A stretch of DNA of 64,000 bases from Rheum nobile (Eukaryota; Streptophyta; Magnoliopsida; Caryophyllales; Polygonaceae): the NCBI GenBank assembly GCA_027886185.1, contig WOAB01000568.1, positions 5,836,501 to 5,900,500 on the forward strand. The letters run 5' to 3'. Under the pieces are notes generated by a model. It had not been told where the DNA came from. It worked only from the letters and a program-made list of their open reading frames with translations, and did no database searches. Both the position numbers and the translations under genes were made by a program. Positions 24,084-35,568 of this stretch are shown here, piece after piece (position 1 is the first letter of the stretch; the number at the start of each line of letters is the position of its first letter).

Positions 24084-24722
24084 TCAAATGCTCAAAGGGT
24101 TTTCTATCCAGTACTTTGGTGAAGATATCTGCAACTTGATCTTATGTCCTGCAATGATCCATTCTAATGAAATTTTTCTCAACATTATCACGAAGAAAAT
24201 GATGACAAATATCGATATGCTTAGTACGTGAGTGATGAACATGATTTTTGGAAATGTTGATAGCACTAGTATTATCACACATAATGGGAACGGTGCCAAG
24301 AGACATACCAAAATCCTCCAATGTTGTTTGAGCCATAATACTTGGGCACAACACGATGCAACATCTACGTACTCAGCTTTGGCGGTGGAAAGAGCAACAA
24401 ATTTTTGCTTCTTTGATGCCCAAGAGACAAGACATGGGCCAAGGAACTGTGCCGTCCCTGAAGTGCTTTTGCGATCCTCTAGGTGGCTGGCAAAATCAGC
24501 ATCAATGAAGCCCACGAGTTCAGACCCACTGTTCCTTGGATACCAAAGACATAGATGATCATTCCCTTTCAAGTACCGTAGGTACCGTTTGACTTCAATT
24601 AGGTGTGACTCCTTAGGATTTGCCTGAAATATTGTAGCATCCACATCTTTGACATTCAAATCTGCATTATCTTGATGTTTGAGTTCAACACAACTTCTCA
24701 TGTTCCTACTAGTTCTCAACAT
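24084..24722 (-). pseudogene. RT C-terminus and RNase H of element C
   Basis: Minus strand: VKRYLRYLKGNDHLCLWYPRN, FIDADFASHLEDRKSTSG (RNase H first Asp), LVSWASKKQKFVALSTAKAEY (catalytic Glu) and SCCAQVLWLKQ. A frameshift after LKQHWRILV puts the DNTSAINISKN / RTKHIDI part into another frame (24354-24142). The N-terminal side is a short RT tail fused at about 24722 to the protease start. No RT catalytic YVDD is present. Confidence 0.85.
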
Positions 24723-26669
24723 CTCTTGTCTCCAAGGGAAACGGTTCCCTTAGAGTGTCGTTGAAGTGAGGTGAGGTGATCTCTATTTCCCAACTTATGG
24801 CATGAGCATGCGCTATCAATGAACCACGTGTTGTTCCCCCTCACTTCATCCTGCATTGAGAAGGTTAGTGTTTCGCGACCCAGGCAAGCTTGGCTTTACC
24901 TGGTCGCTTAGAGACAAAGTGATATTTTCTAGGCTTAGCATGGAACATATCAGGAGATGCATCATAATCATTCAAATCAACATTGTTACTTCTACTGTTC
25001 CTTCGCTGAGTGTGCTCTTTAGTGAACTTTTGTTTCTTAGCACAATTTTTCACAACATGGTCGTTGTTCCCACAATGCCAGCAAATCTTATAATAGTCCC
25101 CCAAGGTGTACTTACGGTTTGGGACAGACATTCTACGTTGCTTGGCTCTAATTGGGTCAGGTGTACTAGGCAAATTTCCCTGGGATTGGATGAGATACAT
25201 CTTATGGGCAGGTTGGCCATTGTACCAAGATTGGTTTTCACTCAGCCCACTCTCCAGAGTCTTTACACGCTCTTCTAGGTAAGAGTTCCTATCCTTAGTA
25301 CTATGAAGTACCCTATCTTTTAACTCTCTAAGCTCATGTATAGTTAACTCATGTTCCTCACTCTCTTGTTTTTCTCCTTTGTACCCTAGACCATACTTGG
25401 GCGTAACAAAGGTAATTTCTTCTTCCTTAAGCTTTTGCTCAACTAAGATAGAGTGAATTTTATCAATCTGAGCTTTCATCTGAGACAGTTCCCTAACAGT
25501 GCTAAAGGAACTAGGTTCACTGTGAGTAGCATTACTTTTAACACAAGGAACAACAGAGGAACTAGCAATTCTAGATAAAGATTCATTCAATTCAATGCAT
25601 TTATCCGCAGCATTAGTCAAATCATTTTGGGTTTTAAGATTCTCATTATACATGCTTTTGATAAGAGAAATCAAGGACTTTTTATCAAAATTAACAAGAG
25701 ATTCAAAGAAGGTTTCATGATCTACCTCTTGTTCTTCACTTGGTGACTTCAGAGTCATTGCACACATTCTGTTGTTCCCCCATGACTCTGGTTCATCATT
25801 GTCAGAGTTGGCACAATCATCTCCCCAGACAGCAACGAAGGCCTTCTTTTTGTCGTTCCTAGAATTTTCACCATTGTTGTCTGAGTTGTTCCCTTTAGGG
25901 CACTTATTGGCATAGTGACCCTTTTCCTTCCAGTTGAAGCAGGTAACATCCTTGATGTCTCGTTTCTCACCATTGTTCCCTTCATTCCTGAATGATCGAC
26001 CCTTGCGATAGAGGGTTTGCATGACCTTGGTGAGGAGAGCAGTTTCTGGATCTACACCATCCAAGTTGTCATCTTTATTGTTTTCTATCATCTCGAAAGC
26101 CTTTTCAACCATCAAAGCAATGCCTTTAGGTTTAACATATTTATCTTCTTCATCATACTTCTTAATTTTTCCAAATACTTCATGAAGTGTGAGTTTGAGA
26201 GTATTGGGATTCTCCTTGAGGATAGCTTTAGTTATTTTGTGCCTTGGAGGAAGTCCATCAATAATGATAAAGATTTTCTCCTTGGGAGGAATTTCCTTTT
26301 CATCAACATCATGAGCAGCAAGTCTTGTGGTGATTTCCTCAAATCTGGATTGATAAGAGGAAACAGTCTCACCATCAATCATGGCGAAGTTATAGAAGTC
26401 TTTCTTTGCTTGGAAATGATCAAGCTCTCTAAGATCAGAACTTCTCATGTACATCTGTTCTAGGGCTGCCCATATATCCTTTGCAGTGGCACAAGAATGT
26501 AGCTTGGATGCATCTTCAATGCTGATTGTGTTGTTGATAAACATTCGAGCCTTAGATTTTTTTTCCATGATTCTGAAATCATCTGGGCTCCAAGGTTTGA
26601 TTCCTTTGATCACGTCTCCAGCAACCTTTTCTTCACCAACTTCAATGGGCTCCAAGGTTTGATTCCTTT
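24723..26669 (-). pseudogene. Copia gag and protease start of element C
   Basis: A 596-codon open stretch (26655-24865), the longest copia ORF here. UBN2 gag domain first (AALEQMYMRSSDLRELDHFQAKKDFYNF), then a knuckle CFNWKEKGHYANKC in which the second Cys is Trp, a coiled-coil-like middle, and an intact knuckle CWHCGNNDHVVKNC. It ends with RPGKAKLAWVAKH. The protease start WFIDSACSCH lies at about 24800-24830 before the deletion junction. The natural N-terminus is missing: at 26669 the sequence turns into inverted post-pol DNA. Confidence 0.85.
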
Positions 26670-27473
26670 GTTTATTTTTGCTATGTGTTACATAATGTCA
26701 TAATCTCTTGCAACTTCAATTCTTGATCTTATGTGCTTCAACTTTATATAACAACATCTTCTTTCAAGCCCAAAGCGACCGATTTGATTATCTGCACCCT
26801 CATTATAAGCCAAAAGGATAATCGGTTGTACTGCCGTCCCAAGCCTTGATCCAGGTAAACGTTCCCTATGAACTCTTCTTTGTTTACCAAATTTTATTGG
26901 GTATAATTATCTGGATCTTCTTTGTTCCCTACCCTATTTTTGTTTCGATATATCTTTGCTATTTTGTGTGAACCCTATTAAATATCCAAACTAGTTTTTT
27001 CATCCACTCAAGTATCTCAGAGTCATCTGGATGAAACTTGGCCTAAGGGGGAACAAAGACAGGAACATCAGTGTTGGGAATAGTCTGAGGAACATTGACA
27101 ATTGCAGGTGAACATTGCTTCACTGAGAAGGAGAAATTGAATGCTGATTTGATGGCTCTGCAAGAGGAACGGCCAGCTTTTGCAAAACCGAGAGAAAAAG
27201 AGCCATTACCAGAGCCGAGGGAACCGATTGAGTTGACGGAATGGATGATCTTTTCGGTGAGATTTTTTGGGTAAGTATATCTTCTGATTTCCATTTTTTA
27301 CTTTACCAATTATCTCCCCTTCCTATATATATCTATCCTTTCCTTAACCCAAACCACCTCTGATCTCTTACTCCCAATACTCTCTCGCTTCCAAATACTT
27401 CACCGCCTCTCTTTGCTCTATGCCGTATCAAACCCAAAACATATTCACCTCTCTCTTTCTCAAACACAACCCC

Positions 27474-28670
27474 ATGGACACCACAAGCTCAACCTTTGTC
27501 CCCTCCATCAATGTCTCCAACCTCAACGACGAGCAACTAGCTGCTCTCTAGAGAACTATCGAGGAGCAAAAGGTTGCTCGCACCCCATCTTCCAAGCCGA
27601 CTACCTCCATCGCCGTCGTGGCAGATATTGCCAAGGAAATCACCTCCTCAATCGCCGAACTGTAAGAGGACCAGCCTCAGGAGGAACAGCCTCAGGGAAC
27701 GTCGACGACACCCTCCAAAAAAAAAACTCTCGTGTCGTCTCTTGACCTGGTGGTTACCACCGACCAAGAAGTCACATCTCCTCCCAAGGAACAAGATGTT
27801 GACGAGAAGGAGGCCATGGCTGAAGTGGAAAAGGAGTTGGGAACTACACCACTCGAAGCGATTCCCCCAAGCAGGAAGCGCAAGCACAATATTGGCTCTG
27901 AGGACGTGGATGATGACTCGGATGTCCAATACATTAGGGAGGAACGCGCCGCCACTACCTTCTCCACTCCCACCAAGTACGATGTTGGTGATACCACTCC
28001 TGGTACTTTCAAAGAAAGACTACGATGGGCGAAGAAAGTTGTGCCGAAGAAGAAGGCGAAGAGAGAGGAGTAACCTGGCATTCCCACCTTCACTGACGGG
28101 AAGAAGATTCTCCCACAGCTGCTGATCCTAGAGAACTTCCTCTCTGAAAATTGGTTCGAGGAAGTCCTAGAGAGACTAAAATTTTAAGGCTGGGAACATC
28201 TCTTTGCCAACCGCGTCGAGGTCAATCCCGAACAGGTTCGTGAGTTTTACAACTCCTTCCATCTCAACTCTACTTAGACTATGCTGGGAACAGCTTCAAT
28301 GTCTGGGTAAGATTTGTCTTTCACTGTTTCCAAGATCGCACGTCTGTTGGGTGTAACTGCTGAAGGTTTTTATGATATTCCGGGTGACAAGGTCACTGAC
28401 GCTCAGAATAAGGCCAAAAAGGCCAGTGTTCAAAGGCTCTTCAAGGTTGCTGCTAGAGCAACTCATGTGTCCGGCATCACTCTGCCTCAGAGAATAACGC
28501 ATTATATCATCATGAAGGTTGTCGTTCCTTGGCAAGAGAAGAGGAATGCGATCACCAATATTGATCTGGTGCTTTTGGATAGGTTTTGGCATAAGGAAAA
28601 GATTGACCTTTCTAGGGTCATTTTGCAACACATGGCGAAGTGCACAGAGCAGAAGGTGAAGTTCCCATGG
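27474..28670 (+). pseudogene. Post-pol ORF of element C'
   Basis: ATG 27474 opens a frame that continues to 28670, interrupted by stops at about 27549, 27663, 28071, 28185, 28275 and 28308. Order: a Ser/Thr-rich start, LNDEQLAAL, an acidic stretch, a basic cluster RWAKKVVPKKKAKREE (nuclear-localisation-like, about 28024-28070), then FTDGKKILPQLLILENFLSE. The C-terminal domain is VSKIARLLGV...TLPQRITHYIIMKVVVPWQEKRNAIT. No membrane segment is present. Position and homologues (E, F) make it the Sirevirus extra ORF. Its end is cut by element D. Confidence 0.75.
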
Positions 28671-28674
28671 TCAC

Positions 28675-29273
28675 TGATTATGTTATCTTAGGAGTTCTTT
28701 CCTAAGATAATATATTTGGAGAGAGAAGGATTTTATCTTAATTCGATTATGTTATCTTAGGAATTCCTTCCTTAGATAATATCGGCTGTTAAGATAATAT
28801 TCTTCAAATCATTTAATATCTTCTTGTTACCAAGCTTAGAAAGATATGTTATCTTGTTATGATTGTGTTAGTCGAGTTGTATTTATAGGATTGTGAGATT
28901 CAATTATATGTACGAACTTGGAGCATTAAACCGAAAAGAAAAAGAGAGTGAAGTGTTTGTGAGTCTTAGAGGGTTGAGTTTGTATTCACCGTTGTAGAAG
29001 AGATTTTCAAATCTAGGTGGGAAGTCTAGGGTTTGGAGTCCAGGCTACAAGTGTAATCGAACAAGAAATCAATAAGACAAGTAGACGCTTTAAAATCCTC
29101 TCAAGTGAGAAGCTTGAAGGTAGTGGTTTTTCCTTGATTAGTTATTTGACTGATTGGGGTTTCCACTATACATCATGAGTTCATCACTTTATCTTTCTTG
29201 ATATATTATTCTGCTGCACCTTCTATGGGAACAAAGCATTTGTTCCCTCAGACGTAACTTTAACGATCAAACA
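28675..29273 (+). repeat. 5' LTR of element D, left end missing
   Basis: Matches 34617-35216 of the 3' LTR with only scattered differences. The first 300 bp or so of the LTR are absent and the sequence abuts the C' post-pol ORF. It ends GATCAAACA before the PBS. It retains the TATTTATA box (near 28879) and the TTATCTTAGG inverted repeats. Confidence 0.85.
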
Positions 29274-29291
29274 ATTGGTATCAGAGCCTGG
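29274..29291 (+). promoter_or_regulatory. Primer-binding site of element D
   Basis: ATTGGTATCAGAGCCTGG directly after the LTR end matches the complement of the initiator tRNA-Met 3' end. Confidence 0.85.
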
Positions 29292-29329
29292 TGCTCTAGA
29301 TTGTTTTCGTTAAAGACTTTGTAGGAAAG

Positions 29330-31282
29330 ATGTCGTCAAGCAATGCTATTGGAGATTCATTCTGGAAGCCTCCAATTCTGAAAGCCGAATAATATGATTG
29401 GTGGGTGGAACAAATCGAGTCCCACATTTGTTCCCTAGATGGACAGATATGGAGAATCATTGAAGTTGGCCCCATGGCTATCCCAAATGAAAAGGACGCT
29501 ACAAAGCCTAAGCCAAAGGTTGACTACACGGATGAAGACTGGAAGAAGCTGGAGAAGAATTACAGAGCCAAGAAGATCCTTCACATGGCTCTTCTCCCCA
29601 CGGATCTCAAGAAAATCATCGGCTACAAAACAGCCAAGGAGATCTGGGATGCTTTAAGACGTCTCCATCATGGAAATGAAGATGTCAAGAAAAACAGAAT
29701 TATTTCCTTGATGAAGGAGTACGATCAAATTTCTCAAGGAAAGGGTGAGCACATTCAAGAATTCTACTCCAGGTTCCAAGGGATCGTAGGTCAACTGGAA
29801 TTCCTTGATGAAGATATGCCAGACTGGAAGCTTACTCACCACTTCATGCAAGGCCTCAACTCTCAGTGGGATGCGATTGCTCTTGCTCTCTACTCCCAGA
29901 CTGATGTCAAATCTCTCACCATGGAAGAGGTTGTTGCCAAGCTTGAAAGCAATGCCTTTGTCTATAATCACAAGATGAACAAGAAAGGAGAAGAGAAGGC
30001 TCAAAGCATTGCCTTGAAGGTTGAACGTGCCTTTGACTTATCTCAAGTCGAAGATGAAGATGAGGACGGTGATGAAGATGTGGCTCTCATCACTAGAGCT
30101 ATGAAGAAGATATAGTCTCGAAACAAGGACTCATTGAGTTCCTCTGAAGGGAACAGAGACATGAAGGATGTCGTTTGTTACCATTGTCAAAACAAAGGCC
30201 ATCTAGCCAAAAACTACTTCAAGAAAAAGGCAGGTGTTCCTCCGGCTCGTGAAGGGAAGCAAGCAATGGTCGCAACATGGGGTGATTCTGACTCAGATGA
30301 CGAAGAATCATCTCACTCCAGGGATGTATGTCTGATGGCCATAGAATAATATGATGAATCAAAAGGTGGTCTGCATAAGGATGAGGTAAATGAATCTGAA
30401 CTCATCTCAAGCTTGAAAAGTAAGTCCAAAGATCACCTAATTTTCTTCATTAGAAAACTTGTGCATAAGAATAGTCTTTTCAGTGAGCAGATTGAAGAAA
30501 AGGATGAATCGATCTCAAGTTTGATCGAGGAAAACAAAGGTTGGGCATAAAAAGTGCTCAAACTTGAGAAAGGTTCATCCTCTTCTCCAAGTCCTTACAA
30601 TGAGTGTCCCAAACTCACTGAGAAGATCATGTGTTTAGAATCCTCTGTCTCCTTACTCGAGTCCGAGTCACTAATGTTAAAACTAGGCAATGCAAAACTG
30701 TCTAGTGATCTAACTAAACTTAGTGAGGAACATAAGGAAAAGTCAAAAGGAATTGTGTTTGTAGCAGCCAAGAATGAAAAGAAGACTGAAAAGAAGGAAG
30801 TACCTCGCTTTGGAATTGGGTATCAACCTATGCTTCCTGTTGATGGCACTAAGTCTAAATGTCCTAGAGTCGAAGGAAAGCAGTCAACGCAAGAAAAAGG
30901 GGAAAGTTCCTCGAGAAGGAACAATCACAAAGACTGCTCAAATTTGACTGATGAAAACAAGGCTTGGTACCATGGACAGAAGGCTCATTCCATTTGGTTG
31001 AAACAATCTCAAAGCGGTAAGTCCAATCATATTGATTTTCATTCTAGGATTGCTAACAAATCAATTTGGCCTGGACAGAGTAAGTATGTTGATCTAAAGT
31101 GCCAATGGATCTGTTGGTATTGTGGGCACTCTGGTCACTACAAACAAGAGTGCCTCCTGAAGAAACACAATGAAGAAATTGCTCGCACTGCTAGGGAGAA
31201 AATAAATGCTAAACCTCCAAAAATCAAATATGTTGCTCCCACACTCAGAAAGCCTAAGCTTGTCTGGGTTCGCAAAAACTAA
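29330..31282 (+). pseudogene. Copia gag of element D
   Basis: ATG 29330 is 56 bases after the LTR. One frame runs to 31282 with four stops (about 29390, 30113, 30347, 30548). N-terminal WWVEQIESHI is followed by a UBN2 gag domain (KEIWDALRRLHHGNEDVKKNRI, LTHHFMQGLNSQWDAI). A first knuckle CYHCQNKGHLAKNYF has lost its last Cys. An acidic patch, a long linker and an intact knuckle CWYCGHSGHYKQEC (about 31111) follow. It ends LRKPKLVWVRKN, like the gag ends of C and E. With the stops read through it would be about 650 residues, near Sirevirus gag size. Confidence 0.85.
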
Positions 31283-31838
31283 CTCTTTTCATACAGGCTG
31301 AAGTGAGAAAGGTTCCCGGTATTTCGAATGTCCTTGCTAAAGTTACCTGACAGGGAACAAAGGATGGCTCACCTCACTTCAACAGGCCTCCGGAGGTTCA
31401 ATAACCTTTGGAAATAAGAGTAAGGGAGAAGTTTGTGGTCTCGGTAAGGTAAGGCTTTCTAACCATATTATTGTGGATAATGTGACACTCGTGAATAATC
31501 TCATATTTGATCTTTTTAGTGTGGCTCAACTGTGTCAAAACAAGAAAAATAGGGTAGTCTTACTACTGATGATTGTTATGTTGAGTGTATAAGTACAGGA
31601 AAAATTCTACTGAAAGGGATCTGCAACAACAACGTCTACAAAGTTGATCATGCTTTCATCCATGAGAAGGAACTATGTCTGTCGTCCATTGCTAGGACAA
31701 CAGATCTGTGGCATAAGCGGTTCGGACATGCAAGTCTTCAACTCCTATCCAAACTTCATAGTCAAGAACTGGTGAACGGTCTTCCTAAGATCGAAGCAAC
31801 AAGAAATGAAGTTTGTGATGCTTGCACAAAAGGCTCCG
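31283..31838 (+). pseudogene. Protease remnant and pre-integrase domain of element D
   Basis: After gag the protease active-site segment is largely missing. What follows reads LCGLGKVR-like and NNLIFDLFSVAQLCQNK, then the GAG-pre-integrase domain (LWHKRFGHASLQLLSKLHSQEL, EVCDACTKG). At about 31838 it changes abruptly to KFEMSMVGELRFFLGLQVSQ, an RT C-terminal motif. The whole integrase and most of RT are thus deleted. Confidence 0.75.
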
Positions 31839-32720
31839 AGGGCCTGTAAATTCGAGATGAGCATGGTTGGGGAACTCAGGTTCTTCTTAGGTCTTCAAGT
31901 CTCTCAAGGAGAAGATGGAACCAAAGTGCATCAATAGAAGTATCTCAGGGAATGCGTTAAGACATTCAGAATGTCTAATGCAAAGCCCTTTACAACTCTC
32001 ATTTCTCCCAACAATCCAATGGGAAAGAAAGATCATGAGCAAGGAGTTGATCCGTCACTCTATCGAGGAATCATAGGTTTGCTTCTTTATTTCACTGCAA
32101 GTAGACCTGATATTTTGCATAGTGTGTGTCTATGTGCTTGTTTTTAGGCTGATCCCAAAGAGACACACCTCAAAGTTGTGAAGAGGATTCTAAGATACTT
32201 GAAGGGAACAAATGATCTATGTCTGTGGTATCCAAGAGGTGGAAACTTTGATCTAGTTGGATACACAGATGCTGACTTCGCAGGGAACAAAGTGGACATA
32301 AAATCTACATCTAGAATGGCTCAGTTCCTTGGGCCGTGCTTGGTTTCCTGGGGTTCAAAGAAGCAGAATTCAATTGCTCTATCAATTGCAGAAGCCGAAT
32401 ACATAGCCGCCGCTGCTTGTTGCACTCAACTCCTATGGCTTAAACAACAACTCAGCGACTACGGTATTCTTCTTGACTCTATTCTCATTCTTTGTGACAA
32501 TACTAGTGCAATAAATATCTCCAAGAATCCTATGCAACACTCACGTACCAAGCATATCGAGATAAGACATCACTTTCTACGTGATTGTGTGGAGAAAGGG
32601 TTGGTGTCCATGGACTTCTACGGAACCAAGGATCAGATCGCCGACATTTTCACCAAGGCACTAAATAGGGAACCCTTCGAATAGTTTCGTATGGAACTAG
32701 GTATGATCTCTCTAAACTGA
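31839..32720 (+). pseudogene. RT C-terminus and RNase H of element D
   Basis: Starts at the FFLGLQVSQ motif with a stop soon after (about 31936) and another near 32145. It then has an open RNase H (32178-32684): YTDADFAGNKVDIKSTS, LVSWGSKKQNSIALSIAEAEYIA, CDNTSAINISKN and HIEIRHHFLRD. It ends near LGMISLN. RNase H residues look intact, but the RT palm is missing. Confidence 0.85.
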
Positions 32721-33437
32721 CTGCATATATCTTATGTTCCCTCGATGATTGGCTAATTTACATGGTAAAGTGTGAAAGGTTAAATCGTCATATCTTGATC
32801 TGCACTCATTCTCTTGATCATTAATTGAACAACTTGCTTAGACTTGTACTAATACTTCACTTATGTGTAAAATTTCATGCATGATCATCTATGCCATCAT
32901 AATAATACATGAAACAATTTTCTTTCGGCCCAAAAGAGTCAACTTGATTCCTTGATCCCTCATTATAAGCCCAAATGATTGTTGACTCTATAGCTTACCC
33001 TACCCATTATGCTTGATGCTTCCTATGAGCCCCTCTTATCATCCACATCTAGGAGCCTCTCATTCATGATTAAACATTATTAAAATTCTCGTATATGTTT
33101 CTGTGTGATGTTCTTTGTACCTTCTTTGGTAATGTTACCCCTGCATCACACTCTTCTACTTTTTCGAAAGTCGAGAATACGAATCGTCGCATATGTGGTC
33201 TGTGGCTGGGATTTGACAGGTCTGATGTGTAATGATGGCTTGCAACTACTTGGAATGTGTTATGTGCATTAAGGATTGGTGTGTTGGTTGCATGATGTTT
33301 GGTGCGCTTGAAATTTTGTGGGCTTTCATGGATTTGGACAGAATCTTTTACAAGATTTATTTTTGGAAGATATCTTCTTGGCTGTGATCTTTGGAAAAAG
33401 AAGGAAAGAAGAGGATTGAGAACATTATCCTTAGTAC
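32721..33437 (+). other. Post-pol non-coding region of element D
   Basis: AT-rich, no coding region. It contains the family motif around CCCTCATTATAAGCCCAAATG (about 32969), shared with C' (about 26798) and F (about 46045). Confidence 0.6.
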
Positions 33438-33881
33438 TTGAAAAGATATGAAAAAGGATTCTCGTGGTTTCTCTCCTCCTATCTATATGGAGACTTCAGC
33501 AAGGTTTCCCTATTACTCCCGTGTGTTGTTCCAAAAAAACATATGGAACACCACAAGGTATACAAAGAGGGGACCAATGAATATTTCCTCTACCGGCGGT
33601 TGGATGCTAGTATCATGCACAAGAAGTAGTGTGTATTGCAAGAAGGTGTTGGTTGTGTCATGGTTGAACTTGAGATGGAAGCTGATGTGGATGAGGAGGA
33701 GTATGAAGGTGCAGACTCTGATGGGGAACAAAAAAATGAACCAGATCTGCGAAGGGCCGTGAGGAGTTTGTCCCGCGCAATATCTATGTTGGTAGAACAA
33801 CAAAGGCGTCTTATGGAGGAAGTGCGTACTTTAATTGCTATTCATACTTCGGCTCCCTCCGCAGGCACCAGTGGTGCTTGA
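33438..33881 (+). pseudogene. C-terminal end of the post-pol ORF, element D
   Basis: An open stretch 33636-33881 has an acidic run DVDEEEYEGADSDGEQ, then a predicted helix LRRAVRSLSRAISMLVEQQ and a short Ala/Ser tail. Its position before the polypurine tract identifies it as the end of the Sirevirus extra ORF. The folded N-terminal domain seen in C' and E is missing. Confidence 0.55.
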
Positions 33882-34316
33882 TTCGTCTCTCTCAGGCTAA
33901 CCAATCCCTCTTTTGTTCCCAGCACATCTATCCCCTCGTTACTTTGTTTTTCGTTGGTTCTGTTTCATGTGTTTGCCTTGATTGGCATGTTGATCCTGTG
34001 TGTTTTCCTTGCATATCTTGTTGTTGTCCTTGCACTATGTTTACGGTTGGTTGTTTCCTTTTAATGAACAAGGGTTGTCTGCTTATCTTGACGTGCTCAT
34101 TTTCCTCTCGCTATTAACTTATGTTTTTGATGATGCCAAAAGGGGAAAAATGACTGGTAGCTTTAGTTGAGGGGAAACAAAACATGGTTTCATATGTTGC
34201 TAGACTAAGGGGGAACTACTGTGTCCAAGTGTGGAAACTTTTTCTATACAACTGTCTCTATCTTATATGTATGTTTTATTGTCAAGGATGTTTGTCACCA
34301 TCAAAAAAGGGGAATT
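33882..34316 (+). other. 3' non-coding region with repeated PPT-like runs, element D
   Basis: PPT-like purine runs at about 34136 (CCAAAAGGGGAAAAATG), 34170, 34208 and the final CAAAAAAGGGGAATT at 34301-34316 just before the LTR. No gene. Confidence 0.65.
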
Positions 34317-35216
34317 TGTTGAATTCCTTAGGTTTTGATGGTAACAAACATTCAACTAATCTGATAACCAAGTGTTTCAGGAACAATTCAGTTGTCTCAG
34401 GGAACCATTACAGCGAAGGATTGCAGAGGGAACAAAGCTTTCTCCACATGCTTTGTTACCTCTCAAGGAACATCAATGACGAACGAGAATCAAGCTGCGA
34501 ATGGAGTGAAGGATATTCAGCGTGAAGATTATGGAAAATATCTTGGAAGATCACGCGGTCAAGGAAGAAGGATTTCGGCTGGAAGGATCTCGCCGATGGG
34601 AAGATTTGGACAGAGAATCCGATTATGTTATCTTAGGAAATCTTTCCTAAGATAATATATTTGGAGAGAGAAGGATTTTATCTTAATCCGATTATGTTAT
34701 CTTAGGAATTCCTTCCTTAGATAATATCGGATGTTAAGAATATTCTTCAAATCATTTAATATCTTCTTGTTACCAAGCTTAGAAAGATATGTTATCTTGT
34801 TACGATTGTGTTAGTCGAGTTGTATTTATAGGATTGTGAGATTCAATTCTATGTACGAACTTGGAGCATTAAACTGAAAAGAAAAAGAGAGTAAAGTGTT
34901 TGTGAGTCTTAGAGGGTTGAGTTTGTATTCACTGTTGTAGAAGAGAGTTTCAAATCTAGGTGGGAAGTCTAGGGTTTGGAGTCTAGGCTACAAGTGTAAT
35001 CGAATAAGAAATCAATAAGACAAGTAGACGTTTCAAAATCCTCTCAAGCGAGAAGCTTGAAGGTAGTGGTTTTTCCTTGATTAGTTATTTGACTGATTGG
35101 GGTTTCCACTATACATCGTGAGTTCGTCACTTTATCTTTCTTTCTATATTATTCCGCTGCACCTTCTGTGGGAACAAAGCATTTATTACCTTAGACGTAA
35201 CTCTAATGATCCAACA
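34317..35216 (+). repeat. 3' LTR of element D
   Basis: 900 bp, TGTTGAATTCC to GATCCAACA. It carries a perfect 13-bp inverted repeat with a 2-base spacer at 34628-34655, a second imperfect one at 34697-34724, and a TATTTATA box near 34822. Confidence 0.88.
34628..34655. repeat. Perfect palindrome in the element D LTR
   Basis: TTATCTTAGGAAA, then TC, then TTTCCTAAGATAA. A related imperfect palindrome follows 41 bases later (34697-34724). Both are also present in the 5' LTR (about 28683-28782). They sit 165-195 bases upstream of the TATA box, where regulatory palindromes have been described in Sirevirus LTRs. Confidence 0.85.
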
Positions 35217-35568
35217 AATAGACTTATATTTTGATAGTAATTTGTTGTCTTAGCTCTTGTTGTTCCACTGGTTACTTTTGATCTTTTGATGATGCCAAAA
35301 GGGGGAAGTGTGGAAAATTGTGCGATGAACTCAGTAAAGAGAGGTAACAGTCTTATTGTTCCTAATTCTTTATGAATTTTGGAGCGATGTTAGTGCTGAG
35401 GGGGAACGATTATGCAACTTGAAGGTATGAACTGTAATTATTCATTTGATATAAAATTTTGCTTAACACTTGATCTTAGATACATGATGATTTACATTGA
35501 CTTGTTTATTACTTTGCTTTGATTGAACAATTTTTGAATGGGTTTGTCATCACCAAAAAGGGGGAAAT
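35217..35568 (+). other. 3' internal end of C' with polypurine tract
   Basis: The inverted counterpart of 22566-22850 in C. PPT-like runs at about 35298 (CCAAAAGGGGGAAGTG), 35399 and the final CACCAAAAAGGGGGAAAT before the LTR. No gene. Confidence 0.7.

Larger units (their letters stand above)
21553..26669 (-). mobile_element. Sirevirus-type element C, 3' part and gag fused by deletion
   Basis: Minus-strand piece: 3' LTR (21553-22565), polypurine tract, post-pol non-coding region, RNase H (24084-24722), then the protease start and gag (24723-26669). Integrase and RT core are deleted with a junction at about 24722. There is no 5' LTR. At 26669 gag breaks off and plus-strand sequence of the same family begins (C'). 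Confidence 0.8.
28675..35216 (+). mobile_element. Sirevirus-type element D, internally deleted
   Basis: Plus-strand element of a different LTR family from C/E/F. 5' LTR truncated at its left (28675-29273), PBS, gag with two knuckles, protease remnant and pre-integrase domain, RT tail plus RNase H, the end of the post-pol ORF, polypurine tract, 3' LTR (34317-35216). Integrase and the RT core are missing (junction about 31838). It lies inside the post-pol ORF and 3' region of C'. Confidence 0.85.

Noticed and set aside
24856..25278. Plus-strand open frame of 140 codons within element C
   Set aside because: Opposite strand of the copia gag second knuckle region, which is clearly coding on the minus strand.
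27692..28093. Minus-strand open frames opposite the C' post-pol ORF
   Set aside because: Shadow frames. The plus-strand frame matches the homologous ORFs in E and F.
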